DNA from: Pseudomonas entomophila
GTDB taxonomy: Bacteria; Pseudomonadota; Gammaproteobacteria; Pseudomonadales; Pseudomonadaceae
Assembly: GCF_029478665.1 (NCBI RefSeq)
Contig: NZ_JARPQB010000022.1
Location: 28,731-92,730 of the forward strand
DNA: 64,000 nucleotides
Direction of reading: 5' to 3'
A program made the position numbers and the translations under genes. Positions 15,738-23,959 of this stretch are shown here, piece by piece. Below the pieces are notes generated by a model, which saw only the letters and a program-made list of their open reading frames with translations, ran no database searches and was not told the origin of the DNA. Each line of letters begins with the position of its first letter. Position 1 is the stretch's first letter.

Positions 15738-16937
15738 ATGGATATAAAAGAGACTGGAAAGTACTGGGTTGGTACAGTGAGTTCAATTTCTGAACGAGAA
15801 AAATCAATGCAAAATGGCCATGAAGATATTAGGGTCGTAAATTTCGCATTGCTGCCGCTTGTTGCTCTAGGATTATTCGCAGTCATTGTGATCGGTTGGC
15901 GTTTCAGTGCGGTTGGTTCTATGTTGCTGTGGGCTTCTGCATGTCTTGTCTCGGGTGCGACTATCGGTTTTCTGTTTGGTATCCCTCGATCAGGCGTTCT
16001 GTACGAACAAAAAGACCCGAAGGGTAGGTCGAACGGTGTAGCTACATTAACGCAGGATCACCAAAATACCGGCGAGAAGGGCCGGCCGAACACCAATCTT
16101 GAGGAAATATCTGACTGGTTGACAAAGATTCTTGTTGGGCTGAGTTTAGTTAATCTTGCAGAGATCAAGGCGCATCTGGTTATGTTGAGTCGCATGGTTG
16201 CGGCCTCTTTGAGTGCGGCGCCGACGAATGTTGATGTTTCTGCTGGGACAGCCTTGGTCATAGGCTTTACGGTGTTGGGTTTTTTATGTGGCTACCTCTA
16301 TACACGTCTTTTTCTTCAGGGTGCGTTCATTCGCTCTGATAAACAATTGAATGGGTATGATAAAATTGTGGCTTCAGAGTTATCTAAAGGTGATTCTGGG
16401 ATGAAACCTTTGGCTGGTGAACCCGCGGTGCCATCATCAACAGATAGGCAATCGGCCGAACGAATTCTACAAGTCGCACCCATAAATAGACCGGATGAGG
16501 TTTTGGCTCCACTTAGGGCATTGGCTTCCGAGTATGAAAACTTGCGACGGATGATGCCTTCCGGTGAAGCGCGTACCTACAAAATGTCTGAAATCGTCAA
16601 TGGTATGAGAAAGCTAGCCTTGGCAACTGACCCATATTTATCCAGGCTGGCGGAGAGCACATCGCCTGGTGAGCGGCTGGCAGCGATCATAATTTTGCAG
16701 ATGAAGTTTCATCCTGATTATATTGAGTGGCTCGCTGATCGGTTGGTGATTGAGCCGGCCTTCAGTGCTTTTCAGGCTGTTAGTGCATTGCTGGCACGAA
16801 TTAAAGTAGTTGGTTATCCTGAGCGACAGAGGATAAAAGCAGCCATTATTGAGGCCAAGAAAAAAATGGATGAACATGGTGATAAGCCTAAAGAGGAGCA
16901 GGAGAAACTTATGCAGCAAATTATAGATTTTGAATAA
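15738..16937 (+). CDS. Membrane protein of unknown function with EISDWLTK motif and C-terminal helical domain
   Basis: The 399-aa product starts behind GAGGAGT with 7-nt spacing. Two membrane segments lie at residues ~35-85, followed by GFLFGIPR, a linker, and NTNLEEISDWLTKILVGLSL, with a third hydrophobic segment near 165-190. The cytoplasmic C-terminal half ends in a helical domain containing SPGERLAAIIILQMKFHPDY and EPAFSAFQAVSALL. That motif resembles modules I have seen appended to bacterial conflict-system effectors, though I cannot name the family. The gene is AT-rich and paired with the M15 peptidase. Its stop lies only 13 bp before the decayed third C4 copy. It could be a cell-envelope effector or the immunity partner of the peptidase; both are guesses. 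Confidence 0.6.
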   Translation: MDIKETGKYWVGTVSSISEREKSMQNGHEDIRVVNFALLPLVALGLFAVIVIGWRFSAVGSMLLWASACLVSGATIGFLFGIPRSGVLYEQKDPKGRSNGVATLTQDHQNTGEKGRPNTNLEEISDWLTKILVGLSLVNLAEIKAHLVMLSRMVAASLSAAPTNVDVSAGTALVIGFTVLGFLCGYLYTRLFLQGAFIRSDKQLNGYDKIVASELSKGDSGMKPLAGEPAVPSSTDRQSAERILQVAPINRPDEVLAPLRALASEYENLRRMMPSGEARTYKMSEIVNGMRKLALATDPYLSRLAESTSPGERLAAIIILQMKFHPDYIEWLADRLVIEPAFSAFQAVSALLARIKVVGYPERQRIKAAIIEAKKKMDEHGDKPKEEQEKLMQQIIDFE

Positions 16938-16950
16938 ATAGCGAAATTGA

Positions 16951-17025
16951 TGGCGGTTTGGCGTGGTAGACCCTTGGGGCTGTTGGGTTCATTTTCGTCG
17001 GTTTGCAAACCCGATATAGCTGCCA
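16951..17025 (+). ncRNA. Decayed C4-type RNA, copy 3
   Basis: TGGCGGTTTGGCG through to GATATAGCTGCCA aligns with the two intact C4 copies. The outer 8 bp still pair, but the inner helix, the tetraloop hairpin and the CGCCAA segment are degraded. The promoter, leader hairpins and terminator are missing upstream, where the 399-aa gene ends. The downstream TTGGCG and GGTGG sites persist (17034-17053). Probably non-functional. Confidence 0.5.
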
Positions 17026-17079
17026 TCCATTGATTGGCGATAGTGCGTGGTGGATCCAACCTGATTTAGCGTCCTATGC

Positions 17080-17298
17080 ATGACCATCACACGTCTGTAC
17101 AGAACCATTGCCTTCGCTCTGCGTCGCCCAGCTCTTGCGGCCAGCCCATCTCCAACCTTCTACCTGATCGACAGTCAGTCCCTCGTCATCCGCGAAAACC
17201 GGAAGGTGTCCATGACTGACCCGGAATGCCTGTCTTCTATTCGGGGCTACGTCTGGACTTCCTCAGCCAAGCACCTCAGAAACCGGCCCATGTCGTAG
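17080..17298 (+). pseudogene. Fused and truncated remnant of the C4-unit small genes (copy 3)
   Basis: MTITRLYRTIAFALRRP matches the 46-aa leader protein. A small indel fuses it in frame to the start of the 76-aa protein (MTDPECLSSIRGYVWT). Similarity stops near 17262, where the minus-strand nucleotidyltransferase gene ends. The unit has therefore lost both its front and its back. Confidence 0.6.
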
Positions 17299-17933
17299 GC
17301 AATCCCTGTTGGCAAACTCACCACCTCACCCGTCAACAACCCTGTCAGCATCACAATGTCATTGCGGTGTTTACGAATGTTTCGGGAGTCAACCTGCTCT
17401 CCCGCAGACTTGCGCGCCGAGAGGTCCAGCCAAGCCTTGGCCTTGAAAGGAATCAGGCGGTCTGCACCGATGTACGAGAGTGTGTCGTTCTGCCGGCGAC
17501 CTGCGAGCAGAAAGGCGTAATAGCCTTCATCGAGCAGGATTGCCGAGAGGCTTGAGACGGATTCGTCGGTGGGGATTGGAGTCAGTGTGGCGTGCTCGGG
17601 GTGGTCGAACTCGTCGGGCGTTCGCGAGAACAGTTCGAGCTGCGCGGGGTAGGTTTCGTCCGTGGGGTTCTGGAACCGATAGAACACTGGGTGTGCGGAG
17701 CTGGCTTGGCGGATCTGGTAGCCACCGCTGTGGACGAATGCCCAGAACGCCGCGACGAACTGGCTGTCCAGCGCTTCGATGATCAGAACGATATCGAGGT
17801 CCTTGGTGGTCCTGAATGAAACACCGGCCTCGTCCATCACAAGTGAGGAAGCCCCCCCGCCAATCAGCACGTACTGATCGCAATAGTGGCTGAAGTGCTG
17901 CCCGAAAAGCGTTAGTCCCCTGACCCCAACCAT
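17247..17933 (-). CDS. Nucleotidyltransferase-domain protein (AbiEii/MenT-like), likely toxin
   Basis: The 228-aa product has the nucleotidyltransferase signature near the N-terminus: VLIGGGASSLVMDEAG, then FRTTKDLDIVL with the metal-binding Asp pair. A downstream Lys-containing segment (RLIPFKAKAWLDL) is typical of the AbiEii/DUF6036-like group. Members of this fold act as type IV-like toxins by modifying tRNA or other targets. It overlaps the upstream gene by 22 bp, suggesting a coupled antitoxin-toxin operon. Its 3' end lies in the remnant of C4 unit 3, so its insertion may have truncated that unit. Activity is inferred. Confidence 0.65.
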   Translation of the reverse strand: MVGVRGLTLFGQHFSHYCDQYVLIGGGASSLVMDEAGVSFRTTKDLDIVLIIEALDSQFVAAFWAFVHSGGYQIRQASSAHPVFYRFQNPTDETYPAQLELFSRTPDEFDHPEHATLTPIPTDESVSSLSAILLDEGYYAFLLAGRRQNDTLSYIGADRLIPFKAKAWLDLSARKSAGEQVDSRNIRKHRNDIVMLTGLLTGEVVSLPTGIAYDMGRFLRCLAEEVQT

Positions 17934-18931
17934 TCCACCCGCTCCCTGAGTTCATCGAGTGCCATCTGGACGCGCTCATCCTGGCTATTGTCCAGGCTCA
18001 GGAGCAGGGAAGCTGCATCAGCACGGTTGCCGGATGTATCGAGGGTGTCGTAAGCCCAGATTTCCACCCACGCCCGGGTATCATCCACCGATTGGCTGAG
18101 GTGCAGCGAGCCATCGGCAAGCAGCGCATCAAAACTCCGCTTGGTCATGCCGTAGACGGGTTGCGCGGGCGCGGTCAGGAGCGTTTGGCTGGCCAGGGCG
18201 GTTTCACCGGCCAGGAAAGCACCCTGGCCGAGAGGTGGTTCGGCGGAAATTGCGACTTTACGTTTCACCGGGGAGCGCAGGTAAGGCCGAACCTGTTTGA
18301 ACAGCTCGGGCGCGCTGGCGCTGAAGGCATAGGCCTGCACCGCGCCTTTGGGTTGGCTGGCGATCAGTAGGCCAGTCTGAAGCAGTTGCTCCACGACCTT
18401 CGAGAGGGTCACGCGGCTGTAGTTCAGGTCACCCAGGAGTGCGCTGGCCGGGAATGGCGTGTCGTTGATCCCTCCTCGATAGAGGCGGGCAAGCAACATG
18501 GCCTGGGCAGCAGGGGGCAGTGCGCTGATGGCAGCCTGCTCGCGGCGTTGGCGGACACGTTCGCGCAGGTCCATGGCCAGTTCGGGGATGAACAACTGAT
18601 AGCCAGGCTGGATGAAATTGAGCTGGTGGCTGATCAGGCTGCGGCGGTCGGCTGGGGACAATGCCTGATAGACGTAAATGGGCGAGGCATCGGTGGCTTT
18701 GCTTATCTGCGCGATGTGCTTGGTGAGGGTAACTGCACCTGGGTAGGTTGCAGTGGTGGGGACGAGCAGCAACAAGGGCAGCGGCGACGGCTTGAACTCG
18801 AGGGTGAGTTCGACGCAGGTGTAGGCGTCCAGAAGATGGTAGGGGAGCCTGGGGGATACCGGCTTCAGGTGAGTGGGTACACCGAGGACGGACTCAAGGT
18901 AGCGCTGGGTTTCCTTTTGTGGGTTGGCCAT
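17912..18931 (-). CDS. Winged-helix protein, probable antitoxin/regulator of the nucleotidyltransferase
   Basis: The 339-aa product starts at the ATG at 18931 (MANPQKETQRYLES), placed after a good promoter; an upstream TTG at 18988 lies inside that promoter. The central part resembles a winged helix (ALPPAAQAMLLARLYRGG, then LNYSRVTLSKVVEQLLQTG with a basic wing), while the N- and C-terminal parts are unrecognised. The 22-bp overlap with the nucleotidyltransferase gene and this order match AbiEi-type regulator/toxin pairs. AbiEi homology itself is not clear from sequence alone. Confidence 0.55.
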   Translation of the reverse strand: MANPQKETQRYLESVLGVPTHLKPVSPRLPYHLLDAYTCVELTLEFKPSPLPLLLLVPTTATYPGAVTLTKHIAQISKATDASPIYVYQALSPADRRSLISHQLNFIQPGYQLFIPELAMDLRERVRQRREQAAISALPPAAQAMLLARLYRGGINDTPFPASALLGDLNYSRVTLSKVVEQLLQTGLLIASQPKGAVQAYAFSASAPELFKQVRPYLRSPVKRKVAISAEPPLGQGAFLAGETALASQTLLTAPAQPVYGMTKRSFDALLADGSLHLSQSVDDTRAWVEIWAYDTLDTSGNRADAASLLLSLDNSQDERVQMALDELRERVEWLGSGD

Positions 18932-18964
18932 GTCGAGGGTGTACCGTGTTAAGTAATTTTTTGA

Positions 18965-19006
18965 ACTGTAAACCTGAGTAGTTAACAAATCAAAAAAATG
19001 GTTAAC
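18965..19006 (-). promoter_or_regulatory. Promoter with flanking GTTAAC palindromes
   Basis: On the minus strand TTGATT (18988-18993), a 17-bp spacer and TACAGT (18965-18970) form a sigma-70 promoter. Two GTTAAC palindromes (18981-18986 and 19001-19006) overlap and flank the -35 box, 20 bp apart. This would suit autorepression by the winged-helix product. Confidence 0.5.
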
Positions 19007-19052
19007 AGGTGGCGATTCGTCGAACGGAAAGGGTGACGAACTTCTCTACCGC

Positions 19053-19112
19053 TTGCGAAACGTTCTTCAGCCACGGCTTGGCGTCATAGCTGCAGTTGCG
19101 GTAGCCGCCCCA
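19053..19112 (-). pseudogene. 60-bp fragment of the transglycosylase gene
   Basis: This stretch matches 12270-12329 inside the lipoprotein transglycosylase gene with few differences, in the same orientation (the coding segment for KPWLKNVSQK and neighbours). The rest of the gene is absent. The surrounding 18932-19236 region holds no other gene. Confidence 0.7.
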
Positions 19113-19236
19113 TTCAGGGGCTGATGCACCTGCTGGCCAAGCCGGCGCCTAAGGGAGCAGGCGGTCCAGCGTATTAAGAACGCGGCGGACACTTGGGCTT
19201 TTTTTCCTACGCCCACCACGCCAGCCCCACAACCGC

Positions 19237-19902
19237 TCACAGCCCAAAGTTGAACGCAACGGAGATACGCGGCCGGTTACCTTCGAAGCGCCGTACCGAA
19301 TGCATCAACCACGAGGGGAACATGATGAATGTGCCGCTGCGCGCCGCGCAGGTGCTGCTGAACCCTGCCGCCAGGCAGTCTTCGACGCGCATGCGCAGCG
19401 CCGGGTTGTAGGTGGAGGCGACCATGCCGCGGGGGTCGATGAACTCGAGGTCGCCGCCAACGGCGGGGTCGTCCTCTCGGCCGCCGGCGTCCACCCAGTA
19501 AACGCCGGACCAGAACGCCCCGGGGTGGCCATGCAGCCCGTTGCTGTGGCCGGCCTGGTTCACGTTGGCCCAGGCGTTGAGGGTCCATTCGAAACGCGGC
19601 TCGATCAGGCCGTGTCGCTCGCTGTGCACGGCAGTCAGTTCGTTGGCGAAGGCTTTGGCGAAGCGCACCAGGGCCTCGCAGGCTTCGCCGCCCCACTGCG
19701 CGAAGTCACTGCTCGATTGCCAGCCGCCTTCGTTGCTGTGCCGGGCGCCACTGGAGTCGTTTGCCATGCGGCTGAGAATCAGGGTTCGCAGTTCGCCATT
19801 CAGGCGGGCGGCGTCGGGGTACTGGATGCTGGCCAGCGGGGTCGCGAACAGCCGGCGGATGTTGATGTGTTCAGGGTTCAGCAAGTGACTGCTCGGCTGC
19901 AT
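19237..19902 (-). CDS. TIGR02466-type 2OG-Fe(II) oxygenase family protein
   Basis: The 221-aa product is read from the ATG at 19902 behind GGAGACACC; an upstream in-frame ATG at 19977 lacks a site. The C-terminal half has the double-stranded beta-helix signatures of the family: HGHPGAFWSGVYWVDAGG with His/Asp positions, GGDLEFIDPRG, and FPSWLMHSVRRFEGNRPRIS with the distal His and the Arg that binds 2-oxoglutarate. It should be an iron- and 2-oxoglutarate-dependent hydroxylase; the substrate is unknown. It is monocistronic. The length is near the family norm. Confidence 0.8.
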   Translation of the reverse strand: MQPSSHLLNPEHINIRRLFATPLASIQYPDAARLNGELRTLILSRMANDSSGARHSNEGGWQSSSDFAQWGGEACEALVRFAKAFANELTAVHSERHGLIEPRFEWTLNAWANVNQAGHSNGLHGHPGAFWSGVYWVDAGGREDDPAVGGDLEFIDPRGMVASTYNPALRMRVEDCLAAGFSSTCAARSGTFIMFPSWLMHSVRRFEGNRPRISVAFNFGL

Positions 19903-20390
19903 GGTGTCTCCAAGGTGCGCCCGCTTGCGGCTGGAGGCCCAGGTGGCGGAGCTTCGAATGGGGGCGCACTGTAGCAATCGCGGCAGCCGGCCAACTTTAT
20001 GAACATTGCTAATGATTGTTAAAAAGTTTCAACGGCAGCGGTGGTGCTCTGCAGCTTTGCTCAGCGGCTGGTGTTGCCGACCCGCCATCGCGGGGCAAGC
20101 CCGCTCCCACGCCAGCGCAGCCTGGAAGGCTGGGTGATCGCTCGCGACTCCAGCGACTCCTTGGGTGCTGCCGAGGGTCGACAGGCTGCAAAATTCGTAC
20201 TTTTGGCCACCTTATCGCGTATGGTGTCCACCAGATCACACTTGAATCGCCTGGTGTGCCACCGACATCGAGCATGGCATACCTGCCCTGCATTGGCCGG
20301 CCAGGCCCCCGCCTTACCTCGACTATTCTCATCAGCAGCATGGACCGCTCGGCACTGCTCAGCACAACGTCGCACGACATCGGGATAGGT
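19903..20390. other. Intergenic region before the RsbQ-like gene
   Basis: Nearly 490 bases without a supportable gene. It contains a REP-like element (CATCGCGGGGCAAGCCCGCTCCCAC, about 20084-20111, split here by its loop) and an AT-rich patch near 20000-20035. A longer in-frame reading into the hydrolase is possible but has no ribosome binding site. Confidence 0.5.
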
Positions 20391-21203
20391 ATGACCCTGC
20401 AAAAGCGTAACAACGTGCATGTCGCTGGCAACGGCAGTGCCACCTTGATCTTGTCCCACGGCTTCGGTTGCGATCAGTCGATGTGGAAGTTGCTGCTGCC
20501 GCATCTCATCACGCGCTTTCGGGTGATTACCTACGATCTGGTAGGGGCCGGCCTGTCAGACCCTGCTGCCTATGAGCGCGACAAGTACGCTTCGCTCTGG
20601 GGCTATGCGGCGGATCTCAACGAGCTTGTCGATGCCTATGCCCAGGGGCCGGTGATCGTTGTGGGGCACTCGGTGAGCGCGATGATCGGCGCCCTGGCGG
20701 AGCGTCAGCGGCCAGGGCGCATCGCCGGCCTGGTGATGATTGGCGGCTCGCCCTGCTACGTCGATGCAGGGGGCTACACCGGTGGCTTTGCGCCGGATGA
20801 AATCCATGCCCTGCTCGCCACCCTGGACGACAATTACCTCGGCTGGTCCAGCACCATGGCCCCGGTGTTGATGGGCGTGCCCGGGCAGCCGGAGTTGCAG
20901 GAGGCGCTCACCAGCAGTTTCTGCCGCACCGATGCGCAGATCGCCCGGCATTTCGCCCGGGTCATCTTCCTCTCGGACCATCGCGAGGATGTCAGCGGCC
21001 TGCCGGTGCCGACGCTGATCGTGCAATGCACGGGCGACCCGGTAGTGCCGGTTGCCGTGGGTGAGTACCTGCACAGGGTCCTGCCCGAAAGCCAGTTGAG
21101 CCTGATCGACAACATGGGCCATTACCCGCAGCTGAGCGCCCCGGGCGCCTGCTCGGCGGCCCTGGATGCTTTTTTCGCTCACTATGGGTTTGGTCATGGA
21201 TGA
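20391..21203 (+). CDS. RsbQ-like alpha/beta hydrolase
   Basis: The 270-aa product (RsbQ is 269 aa) starts MTLQKRNNVHVAGNGSATLI. It carries the full catalytic triad: GHSVSAMIG (Ser nucleophile), CTGDPVVP (Asp) and NMGHYPQ (His), with the oxyanion stretch SHGFGCDQ. This group includes RsbQ and the plant D14/KAI2 receptors. In Bacillus, RsbQ acts with the PAS phosphatase RsbP in energy-stress signalling. Here it overlaps by 8 bp a PAS histidine kinase gene, so a small-molecule or energy-sensing pair is likely. The ligand is unknown. Confidence 0.8.
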   Translation: MTLQKRNNVHVAGNGSATLILSHGFGCDQSMWKLLLPHLITRFRVITYDLVGAGLSDPAAYERDKYASLWGYAADLNELVDAYAQGPVIVVGHSVSAMIGALAERQRPGRIAGLVMIGGSPCYVDAGGYTGGFAPDEIHALLATLDDNYLGWSSTMAPVLMGVPGQPELQEALTSSFCRTDAQIARHFARVIFLSDHREDVSGLPVPTLIVQCTGDPVVPVAVGEYLHRVLPESQLSLIDNMGHYPQLSAPGACSAALDAFFAHYGFGHG

Positions 21204-22404
21204 CACCGCGTTGCTGTTCAGTGAGTCGTTTTTCGAGCACGCGCCCTGCGGGCTGGTGGTCATGGCCGTGGATGGCACGTTGTTGCGCTGCAACCAGACG
21301 TTCAGCAACTGGCTGGGCTATGACCGCGCGGGCTTGCGCGAGCGCAGTTTCGACCAATTGCTGACGGCGGCGGGGCGGGTCTTCCAGCTCACCCACTGGG
21401 GCCCGTTGATGAACCAGCAGGGCTCGGTGTCGGAAGTGAAGCTCGAGCTGCGCCATCGCGAGGGGCATGTGCTCTCGATGCTGCTCAACGGCGTGCGGCG
21501 GGAAACCGCCGAGGGTGTGCGCTACCACCTGGCGCTGGTCGGCACCACCGCCCGTGACCGCAACGAGCGGGCGGTGTTCGAGGCCATGCAGCGTGCCGAG
21601 GAGCTGCTGGCGCAGAAGGTTCGGGCAGAGGCCGCCTTGCAACGGGCCCAGGCCGAGCTGGCCACGGCCTACGAAAACGCCCAGCGCCGCGCGGTGCTGG
21701 CCGAGCAGATGGTCGCCATTGCCAGCCACGACCTGAAAAACCCCATGACGGCGATCAAGATGGCCACCCAACTGCTCGCGCGCGATGCGGGCTCCGACAG
21801 GGCCCGCCGCTTGCTGGGCAGCATTGACAGTTCGGCCGACCGGGCCCAGCGCATGATCGTCGACCTGCTGGACTTCGCCTCGGTGCGCCTGGGCCAGGGC
21901 ATCCGTGTCAGGCGCCAGCAGGTCGACCTGCGCCGGGTGCTGGACCAGTGCGTGAGCGAGCTCAGGGTGACCTTCGCCCATGCCCGTATTCGCCATCTGT
22001 CGCGAGGCCATGGCACCTTCGAGGTGGACCAGGACCGCTTGCAGCAGATGATCGGTAACCTGGTCGCCAACAGCGTGGCCTATGGCGACCTGGGCTTGCC
22101 GATCACCGTGACCACCGACCTGGCGGACGACGGCGCGACCTTGAGCGTTCACAATCACGGGCCGGCCATTGCCGATGCGTTGGCCCCGACGCTGTTCGAG
22201 CCGATGACGCGGGGCAGCGAGCGCCAGGGTCAGCTGCGTTCCGTGGGCCTGGGCTTGTTCATTGTCAAGCAGATTGCCGAGGCGCACGGTGGCAGGATTG
22301 GCATGCGCTCGGATGCGACGTATGGCACTACCTTCACTGTTCAGTTGCCAGCCAGGGTGGCGTTGCCTGGCGCTGTTTCAGCCGCTGACGGGCAGGAACG
22401 GTAA
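21196..22404 (+). CDS. PAS-domain sensor histidine kinase, partner of the RsbQ-like hydrolase
   Basis: The ~402-aa product is read from ATG 21196; in-frame ATGs at 21184 and 21166 are possible. Residues ~8-115 are a PAS domain (FFEHAPCGLVVMAVDG). A coiled-coil linker (~125-165) follows, then HisKA with the phospho-acceptor in IASHDLKNPMTA, and HATPase with the N box GNLVANSV and the G box SVGLGLFIVKQIAEAHGG. No membrane segments are seen, so it is a cytosolic sensor. No response regulator is adjacent. The 8-bp overlap with the hydrolase gene argues for a functional unit comparable to RsbQ-RsbP but with a kinase output. Confidence 0.85.
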   Translation: MDDTALLFSESFFEHAPCGLVVMAVDGTLLRCNQTFSNWLGYDRAGLRERSFDQLLTAAGRVFQLTHWGPLMNQQGSVSEVKLELRHREGHVLSMLLNGVRRETAEGVRYHLALVGTTARDRNERAVFEAMQRAEELLAQKVRAEAALQRAQAELATAYENAQRRAVLAEQMVAIASHDLKNPMTAIKMATQLLARDAGSDRARRLLGSIDSSADRAQRMIVDLLDFASVRLGQGIRVRRQQVDLRRVLDQCVSELRVTFAHARIRHLSRGHGTFEVDQDRLQQMIGNLVANSVAYGDLGLPITVTTDLADDGATLSVHNHGPAIADALAPTLFEPMTRGSERQGQLRSVGLGLFIVKQIAEAHGGRIGMRSDATYGTTFTVQLPARVALPGAVSAADGQER

Positions 22405-22646
22405 TCTGCCGCGCTCGCAGCGTTGATGCACAGAGTGACTTCTGAATGAAGGGCGAGCAAAGTCCATGGCGGCATCACGGGAAGCTGGGTGGCGGCAGGG
22501 CGCAGCGCGTTCTGGAGCGAGCAGGGGCTGTGTGTCGTGGCTGCCTCAGGGGCCGGGAGTCGGCTGTTGCTGGTTTCTCGGCTGTCGGGCGAATGGCAAG
22601 GACGCGAGGTGTTCGTGTCTCTCGATGTCGCGCAGTCAGCCTGAAA

Positions 22647-22937
22647 TTACTTGGCTAACCGCTCTGCCGCTTTGCGGTAAACCTGATCCCGCTCACGTGT
22701 ATCCACGGCGATCACGAACACCACGACTTCCTGATCGATGACCTGATAGATCAATCGATATCCACTGCTGCGCAGCTTGACCTTGTAGCAGTCCGGGAAG
22801 CCATGCAGGCGGTTGGCTTCGACCCTCGGGTTGAGCAACACGGTTGCCAGCTTCTTCTTGAGTTGCTGGCGAATGGTGTCGCCGAGCTTCTGCCATTCCT
22901 TGAGTGCGCGTGCATCGAATTCGAGGCTATAGGTCAT
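22647..22937 (-). CDS. relE: RelE-family mRNA interferase toxin
   Basis: The 96-aa product starts MTYSLEFDARALKEWQKLG and shows the RelE/ParE fold with conserved LHGFPDCYKVKLRSSGYRLI and the C-terminal VVVFVIAVDTRERDQVY. RelE cuts mRNA in the ribosomal A site; the basic residues needed (Lys/Arg in YKVKLRSSGYR) are present. It overlaps the antitoxin gene by 11 bp, with the antitoxin first, as usual. Length is typical. Confidence 0.9.
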   Translation of the reverse strand: MTYSLEFDARALKEWQKLGDTIRQQLKKKLATVLLNPRVEANRLHGFPDCYKVKLRSSGYRLIYQVIDQEVVVFVIAVDTRERDQVYRKAAERLAK

Positions 22938-23166
22938 CCAGCGTTACCCTGACCCTCTGCGGCGCGGCCAGGCGTTCGCGTACCGTGGCGAGCAATGCTT
23001 CGTCTTCTTCGGTCAGCAACACGGGCTTGAACGGCAGTTGCCCGCGCTCAGCGACGTATTGCAGTGCCTGGCGCATCAGCTCGGAAGGGGTTACACCCAG
23101 TTTTTCCAGCTCACGGTAGGCGCGCACCTTGAGTTCGTCGTCGATACGCACATTGATGGACGCCAT
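22927..23166 (-). CDS. relB: RelB-family antitoxin
   Basis: The 79-aa product starts at ATG 23166 (MASINVRIDDELKVRAYREL), the classic ribbon-helix-helix N-terminus of RelB/DinJ antitoxins, with a C-terminal toxin-wrapping tail. The site AAAGAGACTGCAAGC precedes the start. It should repress relBE with RelE as corepressor through the dyad upstream. Confidence 0.9.
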   Translation of the reverse strand: MASINVRIDDELKVRAYRELEKLGVTPSELMRQALQYVAERGQLPFKPVLLTEEDEALLATVRERLAAPQRVRVTLDDL

Positions 23167-23179
23167 GCTTGCAGTCTCT

Positions 23180-23203
23180 TTGTAATGACAGTGGTCTGTA
23201 CAA
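23180..23203 (-). promoter_or_regulatory. Probable RelBE operator dyad
   Basis: TTGTA...TACAA with inner GAC...GTC symmetry, centred about 25 bp upstream of the relB start. Ribbon-helix-helix antitoxins bind dyads of this kind. Confidence 0.45.
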
Positions 23204-23366
23204 TGGGCCAAGGCCGGCAATTGAGCAAGAGGGCCGACGCGCTTGCCGACGGGCGTGTCAGCCAATGCTCGCATACCACCATCCATGTGGCAGCTTGGCT
23301 CCGCAAGCCAGGCGATCCCCGCACGCGGCGGGCCGGTTCCTTAGCCGTTCCAACCGTGAAAAATGC

Positions 23367-23798
23367 TCAGAGCCCGCCCACCAACTTCGTCTCCAGCACA
23401 CCTTTGCGGCCAACGGCCTCGGAAACCACGTGCAACTTGGCATCGGCGGCGCCAAAGCCCATTTTCATCTCTTGCCAGATAAACAGGTTCTTGCCCGGCT
23501 GGGCCTCGACCTTGATCACCCTCAAGGTGCCGGCGTCGGAAGCAATGGTGTGCGGCCCAGGCGTTACTTCCGCCACCAGGTAGGTGTGGGCCGCCGTTGC
23601 ACCGATCATGCGGCCGTCGATCAGCACGTCGTACTTCGCGCCCGCGCCCATCGTTTCATTGCGATAGATGTAGACCCGTGTCATGCCTGGAACGGTCTCG
23701 AAACGCTTCATCTGGGCATCCACCATGGGGTCACCTTTAGGCACGGTGACACAGGCAGACAGCAGCATCAGCATCGAAGCGGCGAGCAACTTCTTCAT
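23367..23798 (-). CDS. DUF2846-type lipoprotein
   Basis: The 143-aa product starts MKKLLAASMLMLLSACVTV, a lipoprotein signal with lipobox LSAC. The mature part (RVYIYRNETMGAGAKYDVLIDG, VTPGPHTI, LFIWQEMKMG) matches the DUF2846 family of envelope lipoproteins, whose function is unknown. GGAAGTCCGATG gives the ribosome binding site. It is followed by two further lipoprotein genes in the same direction. Confidence 0.8.
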   Translation of the reverse strand: MKKLLAASMLMLLSACVTVPKGDPMVDAQMKRFETVPGMTRVYIYRNETMGAGAKYDVLIDGRMIGATAAHTYLVAEVTPGPHTIASDAGTLRVIKVEAQPGKNLFIWQEMKMGFGAADAKLHVVSEAVGRKGVLETKLVGGL

Positions 23799-23959
23799 CG
23801 GACTTCCTTATCTTCACAAAAAACGGCGCGTGGCCAGGTTGGCAAGCGTTATACGCGTTGTGCAGTGGTATTCCAACAAGCGGGTTTGCGGCTGGCCGTG
23901 GTGGTGTCGAAGACAGGCAGTCGCCCACATTCGGCCAAGCACTGCACGGCCCAATGGCC

